NCBI GenBank assembly: GCA_010909165.1
Contig: VJWM01000044.1
Span: forward strand, 930,001 to 994,000
Reading direction: 5' to 3'
Length of the DNA: 64,000 nt
Source of the DNA: Anthoceros angustus
Taxonomy: Eukaryota > Streptophyta > Anthocerotopsida > Anthocerotales > Anthocerotaceae
Shown: one piece after another, positions 21,871-33,369 of the stretch
Numbering within the stretch: the stretch's first letter is position 1
How the letters are laid out: the number at the start of each line of letters is the position of its first letter
Made by a program: the position numbers and the translations under genes
The notes under the pieces: generated by a model
The model's database searches: none
Seen by the model: only the letters and a program-made list of their open reading frames with translations
Told to the model about the DNA's origin: nothing

Positions 21871-22660
21871 CTTTGTCGGCACTCGTGGAGGAGAGATTCC
21901 TTTGTTCACCTACCACACCAACAACCTCGACAAGGATTCAAGCGAGTCTTATGACCACAACTTCAAGGCGTGGTGAATCAACATACAACACTTCAACTTT
22001 TCGCGTTCCTACCGCTTCCCAGCGCCTCCCTATGGGAGTAGTACCGTTCTTCACCGACCAAATCAAAGAGAAGGATCGATTCGGCCAACACTATCCGGTG
22101 TACGTGCGAATGAAATCCATTTGATAGGTCGGCGTCTGGAAGGTCGTGGCGGCACCTACCCCAAGCCGACCTCACTTCCATCCTCCACCCCAGCTGCGGA
22201 TATAGGAAATGGGAGTACCTCAGCGGGATAGGCCGGGCACTCGTCGGACTCGACTCAAGCACGGGTGCCCGGCGTGGAGTTCCTCACGGAGGCTTACGCC
22301 ATATGGGACCAGCTATCAAACACGTACAGCGTTAACAATGTTCTAACCTTATGCGATTGTGCGGCGAATTCAACGCCCTCAAGATGAAGAGTCGGATCTG
22401 GTGGCGGCTCACACATCTAAGTTCGGCGATTGCGAGGCGGTGGCCTCTCTCGGCTCAACGATGGCCCGGTAGCGCCACTCAACTCTAATGAGTTTCCGGT
22501 TCTTGACATTTCGTCCGGACTGATCTTGATGGCGACCAGCGCCACCGCTCAACCTCCTCTCGGCGGTGGAGGACATTATTGGTGCTCATCGGCGGGGAGC
22601 AGGCCGCTGGTCTGCGGGAGGGTCCAAGCCCGATCAGGCAGGCGCTTTCCTCCTCGACCC
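21860..22660 (+). pseudogene. copia gag fragment, copy 3
   Basis: Repeats 20150-20585 and then continues into the gag segments seen at 13970-14290 (around 22310-22620), again with indels. No start codon context is retained. It ends against a GC-rich block near 22660. Confidence 0.7.
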
Positions 22661-23099
22661 GGCGAGGGGTTCATTCTTCGCCTCCTGGGCCAGCCTGCGT
22701 CTCACGGAGGAGCACCATGCGCCTCATTGTTGCCTCCCTGGAGTCTTTTCTTGCCATCCAGAGACCCCAGGGCCATCGTCAGTAGCCCATAGCCAGCTGT
22801 ATGTGTCTCTTCCACGGCCGGCCCTGGTGAGGCACCCAAAAGTCCGTCGTCGATGCGGGCATCTAGTGTCCAGCAGGACCGCCATCACCAAGCAGGCGGT
22901 CACTGAGTCTTGGACCTAATCAGGACCCTTAGGTCCACAGTCTTTGAGTCACGGAGCCTCACCTTGGCCCTCTTGGCCGCGCCTCTTCTCCTCGGGGGCT
23001 CGAGGGGGTGAGGAGTTGGAGCTAAGCGTTTCTCCCTAGGTAACCCTTCACCGACTCGTGAGGTTAGGGGTACTCTCATCAAGTCTCTTACGCTTCCCC
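22661..23099 (-). mobile_element. GC-rich minus-strand retroelement block, short copy
   Basis: Related to 19500-19900 and 28290-28570. Short charged minus-strand frames (GEGLPREKRLAPTPHPLEPP near 23000). Only position and similarity to neighbouring blocks support it. Confidence 0.35.
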
Positions 23100-23430
23100 A
23101 ACTGCTTTTGGATCCGGGTCACATGCACGATATCTTACTTTGATGCCATTCTGCTTGTTTACACTTGGCCGTCGATGTTTCCAAAGAGTCTACAGCACTG
23201 TGCCGCCTTCAGGTCGTATTGAGTGATGACACAAGGTGTTTAGGTCACAAAGCAAAGGCTCAACCTAGGCAAGAACTTTCAGCCCGAGGCTCACAGGATG
23301 ATTATCTTGCAATCCTCCACAGCCTTTTTGCACGGCATTTCATTCGTGCGATCCACATTTCAGTTGACTTGAAGAACCTCCTCAGGGTGGTTGCAACCCT
23401 AGCTTGTCTTCCTCATCATCAAAATCCCTT
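23100..23430 (-). pseudogene. Cytosine-methyltransferase-like motif, copy 2 (degraded)
   Basis: Minus-strand sequence at 23230-23105 aligns with the motif block at 21050-20925 but with substitutions (an LFGN-like turn instead of LFGG and a CDPD stretch retained). It is the most degraded of the three copies. Confidence 0.35.
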
Positions 23431-23459
23431 GTAGTTAGTTGCGGTTGTTAGACACACGC

Positions 23460-23985
23460 CAAGAGGTTCAAAGCATTATTTCTTGACCATGATGCCAAAA
23501 AACGGCGCGGGTAGACGTCCTGTGTGCAATGAGGTTCTCATGATTTTGCCATGCAACTGGAAGGGATGGCAAGCGATCAGTTCTGTTTTGCTCCACTTCT
23601 CGACCTGATCCGATAGTAGACATCACCAAATCCATGACTTGTGTTTGTACAAAGCGTCTGCTCGGAAGACATCAAAAGTATCTGCGTCGATTGCCAAAGC
23701 AGTGTACTGACAAAGGCGGTGAACCTGTACATTGCGTTTGAATGAACCTTGACCAACCTTGTCACCCCAACACATCTCCGTGGTCCGGTATGATGCGGAT
23801 CTTCCACTTGGTTTCCTTCCATTTTCTTGGTGGAGACCCAACGCTTCCTTCTTCTTCTTCAACGATCTGCCGTATGTGCTCGGTGTCAAGGTAACCTTTA
23901 TGCTGATGCGAATCCATTGATTTCAATGTGCCTCTCTTGATTGTTGACCAAAGCCGCTCCCCACTGCAGGTTGCTTCCACGGAGA
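23460..23985 (-). pseudogene. Ty3-type aspartic protease fragment (minus-strand element), copy 2
   Basis: Contains KWKETKWKIR, then further along ALAIDADTFDVFRADALYK, the C-terminal half of the retropepsin fold. 23410-23810 is nearly identical to 28880-29280, so this part was duplicated as a block. It ends at the word GAGATGCTTG, which joins it to copia sequence. Confidence 0.65.
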
Positions 23986-24145
23986 TGCTTGTTTCAAGGG
24001 GTCATGCTACTTTCAGGACCACAAGTCGACTTGTGATTCGTCTTCTCAGGCCGCTGGCCGTTCATTACCCTTGAGGGGGCGCGCACCATAGAGGCGTCGC
24101 GCTCCATGGGAGATAGCCTCCACTCATTGAGTTCGTCGGCTAGAG
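23986..24145. other. Short copia piece and unassigned sequence
   Basis: 23986-24035 repeats 14735-14785 of the copia pre-integrase region. 24036-24145 has no recognisable content. Confidence 0.5.
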
Positions 24146-24387
24146 TGTTACGAAACAATTAATCGTAACCCTACCGTCATCTAGTTACCGTAGACCGTAA
24201 TTAATAGTATTTAGTAATTACGAACGGGTGTGCCTCTTCGGAAGAGACACCCGCAGACACTATTTAAGACACACTTTGTACACATTTTAGAGAGCCAATT
24301 CAACACGAAATATCTTTGTGAACATAGCATCTCGATCATGCTAGACTAGATGTAAGAGATGCAAATCCTACTGCTAGGATTTTAACA
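24146..24387 (+). repeat. copia-type LTR, full 242 bp, solo copy
   Basis: Starts TGTTA and ends TAACA with the TATTTAAG box near 24259. Unlike 10907 and 12410, it is not followed by a primer-binding site. No clear target-site duplication is visible, so it is either a solo LTR with decayed flanks or another mosaic piece. Confidence 0.8.
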
Positions 24388-27300
24388 CTCCGCACACACA
24401 TTCATCGTTTTACGACTAACTACCCGTAGCATTCAGGGCAGGCGTGGCGACGTTTGAGACCGTTCGCGTCCGTGTCATTCAAGTTTGTCACTCGTCCCTC
24501 TAGTCCGTCCTCTCATCATTCACACTTCACTCACTATCCTTAGGGAAAATTGCGGGTGGGCTGGCAGTCCGGACCTCCTCGCCGCTCTGCCGGGCCTCTC
24601 GTCCAAGGCTCTACACGCCTCCCGGGGTTCCTCAGCTCACACGTTCGATCGTCCAGGCAGGGTCCTTGCTCGGGACGTGAGCAAGGGTCCTCTGCACACA
24701 CCACCACACGTTAGGGTCCGTCACGGGACCTTGATCGATCTCTCGGTCGGCCCTTTCGATGAATTAGGACTCACGTTAACAAGAAGGCACGCAAAGGGCT
24801 GCAAGAACGCAGCATCAACACCAGAGAAAGATACTTTACTTAGAGGCGACCGGCCCTCTTATACTAGAGGTCACGTCTTTATTACACCCCTATTACGGTG
24901 ATGGCCGGCTCGATTGTGCTAATCGGGCCTACCATCTTACGCCCCTCCCCTATCTCCGGCAGTGGGCACTGAGATATATGCCCTTGGTTCTAGCCTCGGC
25001 GCCGATGACCCACTCCTTGCAGTGCAGGCGCCCCAATCGGATGATCCAGCGGGACCCCTTCCTTCCCGAGACCACCAGTTGGGCTCTCGTGGCGGTCTTA
25101 CGGTAGTGGTAACCACCACATCTTCCTCCGTGGCCCAGCAGTGGGTCCCCTCCCAATAAGGGCACTGATTGTTCCCCTTAGTGAGTCGGAGGGTCCCCTC
25201 ACCTTCCCGAGTCTGGGACCTCGAGTCCCGGTCTCGGCTCAGTCCGAACTTGGGGTTCGGACTTATTTCAGTCCGGTCTTCCGTCTCATCTCTGGGGTTC
25301 GGACCTCGAGGTCGAATACAGTCCGTCCTGGTGGACCCCCAACCTCCGGACCACCTCATTGGGAATTAGTCCTCGCCAATGGCTCCTTCCATGGCTCGGA
25401 TCAGGTTGGTTCCTCCTTCCTCACCTCCTTCGGGACCTCGTCCCTACCCTCGATTGGTTGCGGGTACATCTTACCTCTGGAGTCGGTTGTGTTGGCTGGC
25501 GTCGCACCTCTTGGGCTCTTCTCCAGCTCTTTGTCGTCCCCAAACAAGGCCACCAAGGCCCCGTCGTCCCCATGCCCTTCGCCGTGGAGCCCCTTGGGAG
25601 GTTCATCCGATTGCGGTGGGCGCAGGAAGCTTCCATGCCTTGAGGAGCTCGGCGTGGTAGTGGGCGAAATCAGGAGTCGATTCATTTGGATTGCCTCTTC
25701 TGCGCCGGAGCACCGGTACTCCCTTATGGGTGCTCGGAGAGGCGGCGTCTTTGTCAGGCTTGCGATCAGTCGCCACCAGTTTGTCGTCAGGAGTCTCATG
25801 CGAGCGCGAGCGAACCTCTATTACCTCCCGCACTGCGATGCTCGCCTGCTCCGGCTCCGTCGTTTCCGCTCAGCCCTTACTGCCATGGCACAATTCCTCA
25901 CTCCCTTAAGCTGGACCGGTAGCTTCTTATGCGCATCAGGGGCTCACTCCTCCGTTCATTGGCTGGAGCTCCGATCTCTCTTTCAAAGCGGTCCAGTTCC
26001 TTCGATTCAGCGCTTCATCCGGAGTTCTTCTCCATCTCGCGACGTCTGCTCCTTGTTGCCTTATCGCCTCCTCGGTGTGCCAAAGCTAAAGGCGCTCTAT
26101 CGCGCTCTGATCCGCGATCACGCCCGTGAAACCGGCTTGATTCGATTATCTCTTGACGGCTCAAGGTTTTATGCGGTCTTCCATCTCTGGCTGCTCTTCC
26201 GCACTTTTGGCCAGTCAAGATCCTCCATCTCCTTGTAGCGGCCTCCTTCTCCTCTACACGGTGACCCCTAGCACACTCGCCTCTCGAGCTTCCGGGCTGC
26301 ATTGCGGTCCCGCTTCCCTCCAGATTCACGATCCTCCATTGTGATCCACGGTCAGTTTTTAGCCCCAGCCATGCGTATGTCTGAGCCTCCGTGGCTTATA
26401 AGTTCCCAGCCTGGCCGCCTCGGCCCGTCCACTGCCCAATCGCTTGCCCTGGCCTCCTCCGCTGCCTTCTGCCCGCTACCCTCCTCCTCCGCAGGTCCTC
26501 CAATAAACGGTGGGGCGCAGGAAGCTCCATGCCTTGAGGAGCTCAGGCGTGGTAGTGCGAATCAGGAGTCGATTCATTGGATTGCCTCACATCGCCAGCT
26601 TACCCTTCCCGCCATGGGTGCTCGGAGAGGAAGAAGCGTCTTTGTCCGGCTTGCGATAGTCTGCCAGTTTATCAGGGTGAGTCTCGCGAGGCCAGCTGAC
26701 CTCTATTACCTCCACGCAATGGCCGATGCTACGCCTCCAGCTCCGTCGTTCTCAGCAAACTTACTGCCATGGCACACTTCCTCGCCTCCCAATGGACCAA
26801 GTAGCTTCTTATCGCATCCGGGCTCGCCTCCGTTCATTGCTGGAGCTCCGCCATCTCTCTTTCCAAGCAGTCCTTCGATTAAGCGCTTCATCAGTTCTTC
26901 TCAGTCTACGTCTCGCCTGTTCCATCGCCTTACCTCCTCGATGGCAAAGCTAAAGACGCTTATCTGCGCTCGTCGCGGTCACGCCCGTGAAACCCGCCCG
27001 CTTCACGATTACTCTTTGAGCTGCAGCCTCAAGGTTTCTGCGGTCTTTTCTCTACTTGCATCTTCCAGCCACTTTTGGCCTCAGTCGAGATCCTGCATCT
27101 GTGCGGCCTCCTTCTCCTCTACCCAGTGACCCCTAGCACAGCCGCCTCCTCTTGTTCCCTTAGTAAGGCGGTCCACTGCCGTTCCCCTCCACCGTTGCGA
27201 TCTCGGTGATCCCGGTCGGTTTTAGCCGCGCTTCCGCCTCGCCCGCCTTCACCCTGGGCCTCGTGGCTTGGTGTTCGCCTAGCCGCCTCCGCCACGTCCG

Positions 27301-28560
27301 CGCCGCATCCGCTTGCCCTCCGGCCTCCTCGCTTGCCTTACCCCTCCTCCTGCGGAGGTCCTTTGCCCGTGCTTGGGCCTCTCCGTCTTGATTGTTCACA
27401 CACTGAGGGACCTTGAGCAAAGTCTGCCAAATGGACCGGACCTCCTCCTCCCGGGGAGGGTGAATTTGGGGTTGTGGTTGGCATTCTCTGTTGCCCGCCC
27501 GTTCGTTTCGGTGAAGGCCTACTCCTCGTCGTATGCAGCGGTGGCCTGCACCTCCACACAGTTACCGATTTTGCCCTTCCTTCCTCAAGTGCTGCTGGTT
27601 TTCCTTCCGTCTGCGACTCGCGATTCCACTGTTCACAGGTTTGCAGAACATATGACCACATGCCATTCCATGGCCCTTGGCTGTAAGCACAAACACTGGC
27701 GAGTGCGATTGCAATTTTGAGCTTACCTTCTCGGCCTTCTCTTTGTTTTGTTTTCCGCCCACTTCCACGCCTCCGATTCGTGCTTGTCACGTTCCTTGGC
27801 TGCCGACCCTCGGCCGTGTAACTCTTCCTTCCCCATGCCTTGCGGGCATTCCCCTTCCTTTCCTCTTAGGCCTCCTCCATCCTCCATAGGTTGCGTCACC
27901 TTTTGGAGCCCATGCGGTCCATGCTCGGCATCGGCTCGGCGGTATGTGTCGGGTACAAAGTTCGGCAGGCGCGTTCACATCTCCATCCTCTTCCACCCCA
28001 CCTCGTGCTCTTCCTCATCGTCACCATGTCGTGGCCGTCGTCATCCATTGGAGGCTGGATCCCGTGGCGGATGTCTCATTTACATCTCGCCTCCATTCCC
28101 ACCGGAGCAACGTTTTTGGCACCATTACACATGCCGTCACCGGTCCCCCCTGCGCCTCCATTGTCCATCCCCCATCTGCGCCACTACTACCTTGATGTCC
28201 GTGCATCGCCATTCCACGGATGTGTACGGCCCCATGTACAACTCACTTACGGCGCCCCTCTCCCTACCATGTTCTTCGTTGCCCCGTTTTCCCGAGGCAC
28301 CCAAATCCGTCGTCGGTCGGGCATCTCGATCCGCCAAGGACCATACCAGCGATGCGGGCGAGTCGGGGTGGGCTCTTTGGACCTAATCGGGACCCTTGGG
28401 GTCACAAGTCTTTGAGTCCCGGGCCTCACCTTCCTTAGCCCTCTTGGCGCGCCCCTCTTTCTCCACAGGGCTCGGAGGGTGAGGAGTTACAGGCTAGCGT
28501 TCCCTCTCCCGTGACCCTTCAACGGCTCCCACAGCCGAGGTTAAGTACTCCCCCATCAAG
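24388..28560 (-). mobile_element. GC-rich minus-strand retroelement block, long copy
   Basis: Parts repeat 15910-17360 (24560-25900) and 18900-19900 (26030-27480), and a second internal repeat of the same stretch runs at 26500-27400. Minus-strand frames include DFAHYHAELLKAWKLP and highly charged gag-like sequence; no enzyme motif is visible. A long plus-strand frame (25141-26238) exists, but it is Ser/Pro/Leu-rich, repeats in several copies with frame changes, and is probably a shadow. 27450-28300 is shared with 33440-34360. Confidence 0.4.
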
Positions 28561-28569
28561 TCTCTTACA

Positions 28570-28780
28570 GCCACAGCCTTGCTTTTGGATCCGGGTCACA
28601 ATGCACGTATCTTCTTTGATGCCACACTTTTATGCTTCAAGCGTGCGATGCCTCCAAAGAGTTCCACGAGCACTATGCCGTCTTCCAGGGTCGCCATGTG
28701 ATGACACAGGTGTTTAGGTCTAAGCAGGCTCAACCCTAGGCAAGAACTTCTGATTCTCGGCTCATAGGACCTTGGTCCTC
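28570..28780 (-). pseudogene. Cytosine-methyltransferase-like motif, copy 3
   Basis: The minus-strand frame retains MATLEDGIVLVELFGGIA, the cleanest version of the motif-I strand and glycine turn. A frameshifted CDPDPK segment follows. It directly follows, on the minus strand, the protease copy at 28900-29290, the same order as at 20.9-21.9 kb. Confidence 0.45.
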
Positions 28781-28879
28781 TTGCACCATCCTCCACAGCT
28801 TGCGGCTCATTCTTTGCGATCCCACTCGTCAGGTGACTTGAAGAACCTCCTCAGGGTGGTTGCAACCCTAGCTTGTCTT

Positions 28880-29290
28880 CCTCATCATCAAAATCCCTTG
28901 TAGTTAGTTGCGGTTGTTAGACACACGCCAAGAGGTTCAAAGCATTATTTCTTGACCATGATGCCAAAAAACGGCGCGGGTAGACGTCCTGTGTGCAATG
29001 AGGTTCTCATGATTTTGCCATGCAACTGGAAGGGATGGCAAGCGATCAGTTCTGTTTTGCTCCACTTCTCGACCTGATCCGATAGTAGACATCACCAAAA
29101 TCCATGACTTGTGTTTGTACAAAGCGTCTGCTCGGAAGACATCAAAAGTATCTGCGTCGATTGCCAAAGCAGTGTACTGACAAAGGCGGTGAACCTGTAC
29201 ATTGCGTTTGAATGAACCTTGACCAACCTTGTCACCCCAACACATCTCCGTGGTCCGGTATGATGCGGATCTTCCACTTGGTTTTCCTTC
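28880..29290 (-). pseudogene. Ty3-type aspartic protease fragment (minus-strand element), copy 3
   Basis: Duplicates 23410-23810 with almost no change. Contains KPSGRSASYRTTEMCWG, then TALAIDADTFDVFRADALYK in a second frame. The catalytic segment is missing. Confidence 0.65.
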
Positions 29291-30920
29291 TCTCGGTCGC
29301 ACCCTGTTTTGTTACTGTCATTTGGTGCTCCATGGCCTACCACACCTTGATGTCCTGTCCTCCCATGGTTGATCGTTCACCTCGTGGCGTCCCTCTCCAT
29401 GTCGGGTTCCACGCCTTCTTGTCCCCGCCATTCGTCCTTCCTTCCGCACATTTGTGCGCGTTTTCTCCACATACGCCCACTCGGACTTTGATGTTGCTCC
29501 TATAGTTGCTCCTGCCATGATAACTCAAACGACTTTGGCATCTTGGCATAGGTTCGGGAAGAGGATCGGCTTATTCTTATGTCTTCCGTTGGTGTCAAGA
29601 CATCCTCTTCTTCCTCTCGAGCTATCTTCTCGTAGTATCGAGGTTTCTTCCTGCCCGATCCTGGCCATGTGTAGAGGCTTGCTTGCCATCTTCTTCGTCC
29701 TCGATGATGACTGCCTCTTGATCTTGGCCCGCGCTGACCAACTGCGGCGTAGCCGCGTGGCCCATCGCGATGCTTCGCTTTTGTCCACCAGGGACTTGAT
29801 TGCCTCCTGCGCTTTGCTCTTCACGTTGATTTTGTGGATGAGGGTTAGCCGGATGCATTGGTAGGATTCTTCATGCCGATGTACATGCTTCTTGACATCC
29901 GGCCCAGCTGGCGTGGCTCTGCCCAGCTCACTCCCAATCATCTCATGAGGGGAATAGTCATCTTGACTTCCTCACGCAGGGGCTCGTCGCCCAGGGGTGT
30001 GGGTGTGTCTCGTGAGCTCCTCCACTCGACCTCCGTGGAGTAAAATATGACCCACCACTTGTCTTGTGTCCTTCACAGCAATGAGAGAAAGTGTCGGCCA
30101 GACTATGTGGCATCTTACCATCTCGACACTGCCTTGAGGGTGTAGGTTGCTCTTCGTAGCCATGCATGCGCGCATCTGTGATCGGTATGCATGATGCTAT
30201 TGCTCTGGGGATCAGTCCGCCTGATCTTGGGTACAACCCCAGTCGATTCTTGATAAACCCATCTTGATCTCACCGTGCTTGAAGCGCCATTCGGCTGGGA
30301 TCTTACCGTATTCAGATCTTCCACTTCCATTGGAAAATCAACATCTCGATGGATGTGTCGCCGATGGCGCGCAAATCGTTGCCGGTTCCTCTACAACTCG
30401 GCCACTCATTGGTCGCCGTGGAGCTGCTCAATGACCTCAGGCCTTTTCGCGATAACGATGCTTCGTCACGTACTTGATGGGCGACGCTTCGTGTCCAGGC
30501 CTTCAATTCCATCTCCGCACCGTACTTCTCGATGAAGTCCTCCGGTGGCAAGGTGCCGCTCGTCCTGTGAACAACTCCATTCGATCCTTGTCTCCTCCCA
30601 TCTTGGCGACTCCAAGAGACAAGTCCTCCTGTCGCTTGAGTTGTCCGGCACTAACGTGTCTTGTGTGTTGCCACTCACAGATCCTTCAAAGATTGTTGAT
30701 TGTGTCTGGGTTCCTCCGTCCTTCGGTGGTACCAAAATCGAGGTGTTCGCACTTCTCCTCTTGGTCGGGACTTGAATTGCTGATGGACTTGAGTTGGCTA
30801 GTGGGATCGGTGTATGGGCATGGGGCGGTTAGCTGGCTAGATCGAACCTTGAGTTAACACACCCGCTATCTTAGATCGCGATTATTGAAACTTTCGTAGC
30901 ATCTGTCATACAAAATTGTA
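29291..30920 (-). mobile_element. Upstream part of the minus-strand retroelement, gag-like
   Basis: Minus-strand frames carry charged, helical sequence such as DFIEKYGAEMELKAWT near 30520 and GSELGRATPAGPDVKKHVHR near 29910, upstream of the protease in the same strand, as gag would be. No knuckle or catalytic site is recognised. 29300-29500 is shared with 34515-34705 inside the DNA-transposon candidate. I see no other gene in this stretch. Confidence 0.35.
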
Positions 30921-30923
30921 AAT

Positions 30924-31466
30924 CTACATGGCCTGCGAAATAAGTGGATTGGATAGCAGGCAAGAACTCAGGAAATAAGCATAGTCAAAGCGATGATGAC
31001 TGGATGGGGTCAAATTAGGAGTTTTGGATGAGAAAGTGAAATCAAATGGTGATGGCCATGCGTATCTATCCGCTCTCCTTATCCTTGGAATCAGGGCCCA
31101 AGAGTAAAATACTCTTGTTTCTCCTTGGTTGGTTGGCCTTAAAAGGCTGCAGCCATGTGGAGGCTCATTATCTCCTTGGTAGGGCTTCTTCGCCTCCTCC
31201 TCCTTGGCCTTGGACTTGGGCTTCTTCGCCTCCTTGGCCTTGACGCTTCTTCGCCTCCTGGCCTTGGCTTCTTCTCCTCCTCTCTCCTGGCCTTGGACTT
31301 GGGCGCCTCTCCTTGGCCTTGACTTGGGCTTCTTCGCCTCTCCTTGGCCTTGGGCTTGGGCCTCCTCTCGCCTCTTGGGCTCCCTCCTGGCCTTGACTTG
31401 GGCTGCCTCTCCTTGGCCTTGGGCTTGAGCCTCCTCCTCGCTTGGGCTTGGTCCTCTAGGCCTCAA
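30924..31466 (-). repeat. Lys/Ala/Glu-rich tandem repeat frame
   Basis: A minisatellite of about 30 bp based on GGCCAAGGAGAGG and AAGCCCAAG occupies about 31180-31450. On the minus strand one frame reads AKKPKSKAKEEEAKKP and another reads EEAQAQGQGEA from the same DNA. The open frame (180 codons) switches between the two readings, so it is not under simple coding constraint along its length. The AKKPK-type text resembles histone-H1-like tails by composition only. Confidence 0.5.
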
Positions 31467-31494
31467 GCCTTGGGCACACTTCAGAGTCCCCTAC

Positions 31495-31620
31495 TTGCTT
31501 AAAGAGCGGCCTCGCCTAGCACGCCTAGCATCCTAGCATCGCCCAGTAGCCTAGCATCACAGCATCGCCCAGCACCTAGCATCCTAGCATCACACTAAGC
31601 CTAGCACGCCTATCTAGTGT
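31495..31620. repeat. Short tandem repeat CCTAGCAT/CACGCCTAG
   Basis: Eight to ten imperfect copies of a ~10-bp CCTAGCAtc unit. No coding potential. Confidence 0.7.
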
Positions 31621-31779
31621 ACACACCGAGATCATAGCAACAACAGGGAGTAGCTCGCACGCCGTGGCACAAACACACTCTCCCACGAGAACAACACGCA
31701 AATTCCTCACACATCGCTCTGAGTCATAGCTTTCCTCACTCCTGCATTGCGTGCTAGGACAGGCTGCCGATCACGAGCT

Positions 31780-32160
31780 TGTCCTCAATGGAAGGGTCTA
31801 TATATAGATCTGTGCATATTATAAGATATCCTATTGGTATCAAGATATGCCGGAAATATCCTAAGAATACATCTTATAATATGCAGGAATATGCCAAAGC
31901 ATATTCAGAGCTTATCCACTTAAATGTATTATCCTAAGAATACACTATAATATGCAAGGAATATGCCAAAGCATATTCATGAGCTTATCAACTATGTACT
32001 CATGTTTAATTAACACTAATCAATAATGGCTTAATTAACATAAGCACATTAGATTAATTAACCTTGTCATCTTAATTAACATAAGATGCCGATTAATTAA
32101 CACCACTTAAAGATAATAATTAGTTAATTAATGCTAATCAAACACTAAACCCAAGTGCGG
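31780..32160. repeat. AT-rich tract with duplicated ~60-bp unit
   Basis: A unit around ATCCTAAGAATACA and TATGCCAAAGCATATTCA occurs at 31855-31918 and 31928-31990. TTAATTAAC-type repeats follow to 32110. No gene is visible here or on to 32530. Confidence 0.6.
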
Positions 32161-32559
32161 AGATTAGTATCGCGCGGCAGCGGGTTCAGAACCGAAATAT
32201 ACAAAAGGCGAACACAAGCGGCCGGTGCAGAGTGTCTGTGGAAGCGACCAATCGCTACACGCAAACAGGCATGTTTGTCATCATGCCACTAATCTCTTAG
32301 TTGGCAAGGGAGGAAGGGCACGTGGCGAGCAGGAGGAGTAGTATGTCCCGGCGTCGGAGGCATGCCATGTGCATCCATGGTATTGCGGCATGTATGTGGC
32401 CGTCCGGAAGCGAGAGGATTGGTGGCAAGGCCCATGCTTCGACAGCAGGAATGGCAGGCCGCCCAGGCCCATGCAAATTGGTGGTCAATATCCTATCAAC
32501 TCCAGCGGGTATTATCGCACAAACCACATAAACCGACCTCAAACTCAACATAGGATGTT

Positions 32560-32716
32560 GTTGAAAAAGGTTACGCTTTTATGTTACACTTTTGAGCCCT
32601 GGACCCGCGGCTAAGACCTGTAACATGAGCCCGCAAATGGCCCCCATATGTTACATAATAGGGCCAAATTGTAACATAAAAACGTAACAACACCCCCATG
32701 TTTCTAGTAGTGGCGT
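32560..32716. mobile_element. CACTA-type element end (truncated element)
   Basis: The segment ends at 32716 with TTTCTAGTAGTG. Its reverse complement, CACTACTAGAAAC, is a canonical CACTA-superfamily terminus. Subterminal TGTTACA/TGTAACA motifs occur in both orientations. No partner terminus with CACTACTAGAAA is seen further left, so the element is truncated or its other end lies outside recognition. Confidence 0.6.
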
Positions 32717-32748
32717 CACCTTGGCGGCAGCGAAAGGACATCTTCCCC

Positions 32749-32774
32749 TACTAGAAATGGCCCCCTATGTTACA
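32749..32774 (+). repeat. Left terminal inverted repeat
   Basis: About 26 bp, exact inverse of 43706-43731, beginning CCTACTAGAAATGG. Confidence 0.8.
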
Positions 32775-33369
32775 CTTTTTGTTAAGATTTGAACCCCCCC
32801 ATGTTGCAATTATGTTGAAATCTTGGGGTCTTGTTACACTTATTTGGCCCTTGTATGATCGGGCTTGGTAACCAACCTCCATCTTGTTACAATCGCGTTC
32901 TGATCTTGTTGCAATTTTGTTGTAGTGAGAGGCGGTATTTGGCCCTTTCAAAATTTCAACATATTTGCAACAACCAAAGTGTTACACCCTCTTATGTTCT
33001 GATTTTGCGAGGCTTGGTACGAACCTCCTTCCCATGTGGGTTTGCCATTATTGCTTTCATTCCTTTGTTTTCCCTGCCTTTATTGTTGTCGTGTACGGAC
33101 TATAAGTATATAATATGCCTTGGCTTCCAGTGCGTATTGCCCGATGTCATTACTCAAATTTATATCGATGCCTTTTCAAAATTACGTACAAGTGGTATCG
33201 TATTTGTCCACTCCGTTTTGCACGGTGCGGCACGCAAATTTCTGTGGCGTTCGTTTCCACCTTTATTGCCTTTTCACGTCACTCGTATTGCCCTTGTGGG
33301 CGTCCCGTATAGGGTACTTGTTTTGGAAACCCTTACGGTCCACAAGAACAACAAGACGTAGTTTCACCA

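Noticed and set aside
25141-26238. 365-codon plus-strand open frame in the GC-rich block
   Set aside because: Ser/Pro/Leu-rich text. The same DNA repeats at 16.5-17.4 and 18.4-19 kb with frame changes, and the minus strand reads more like real (gag-like) protein.
31180-31466. Histone H1 gene
   Set aside because: Only composition matches; there is no globular domain, and the frame alternates within a minisatellite.
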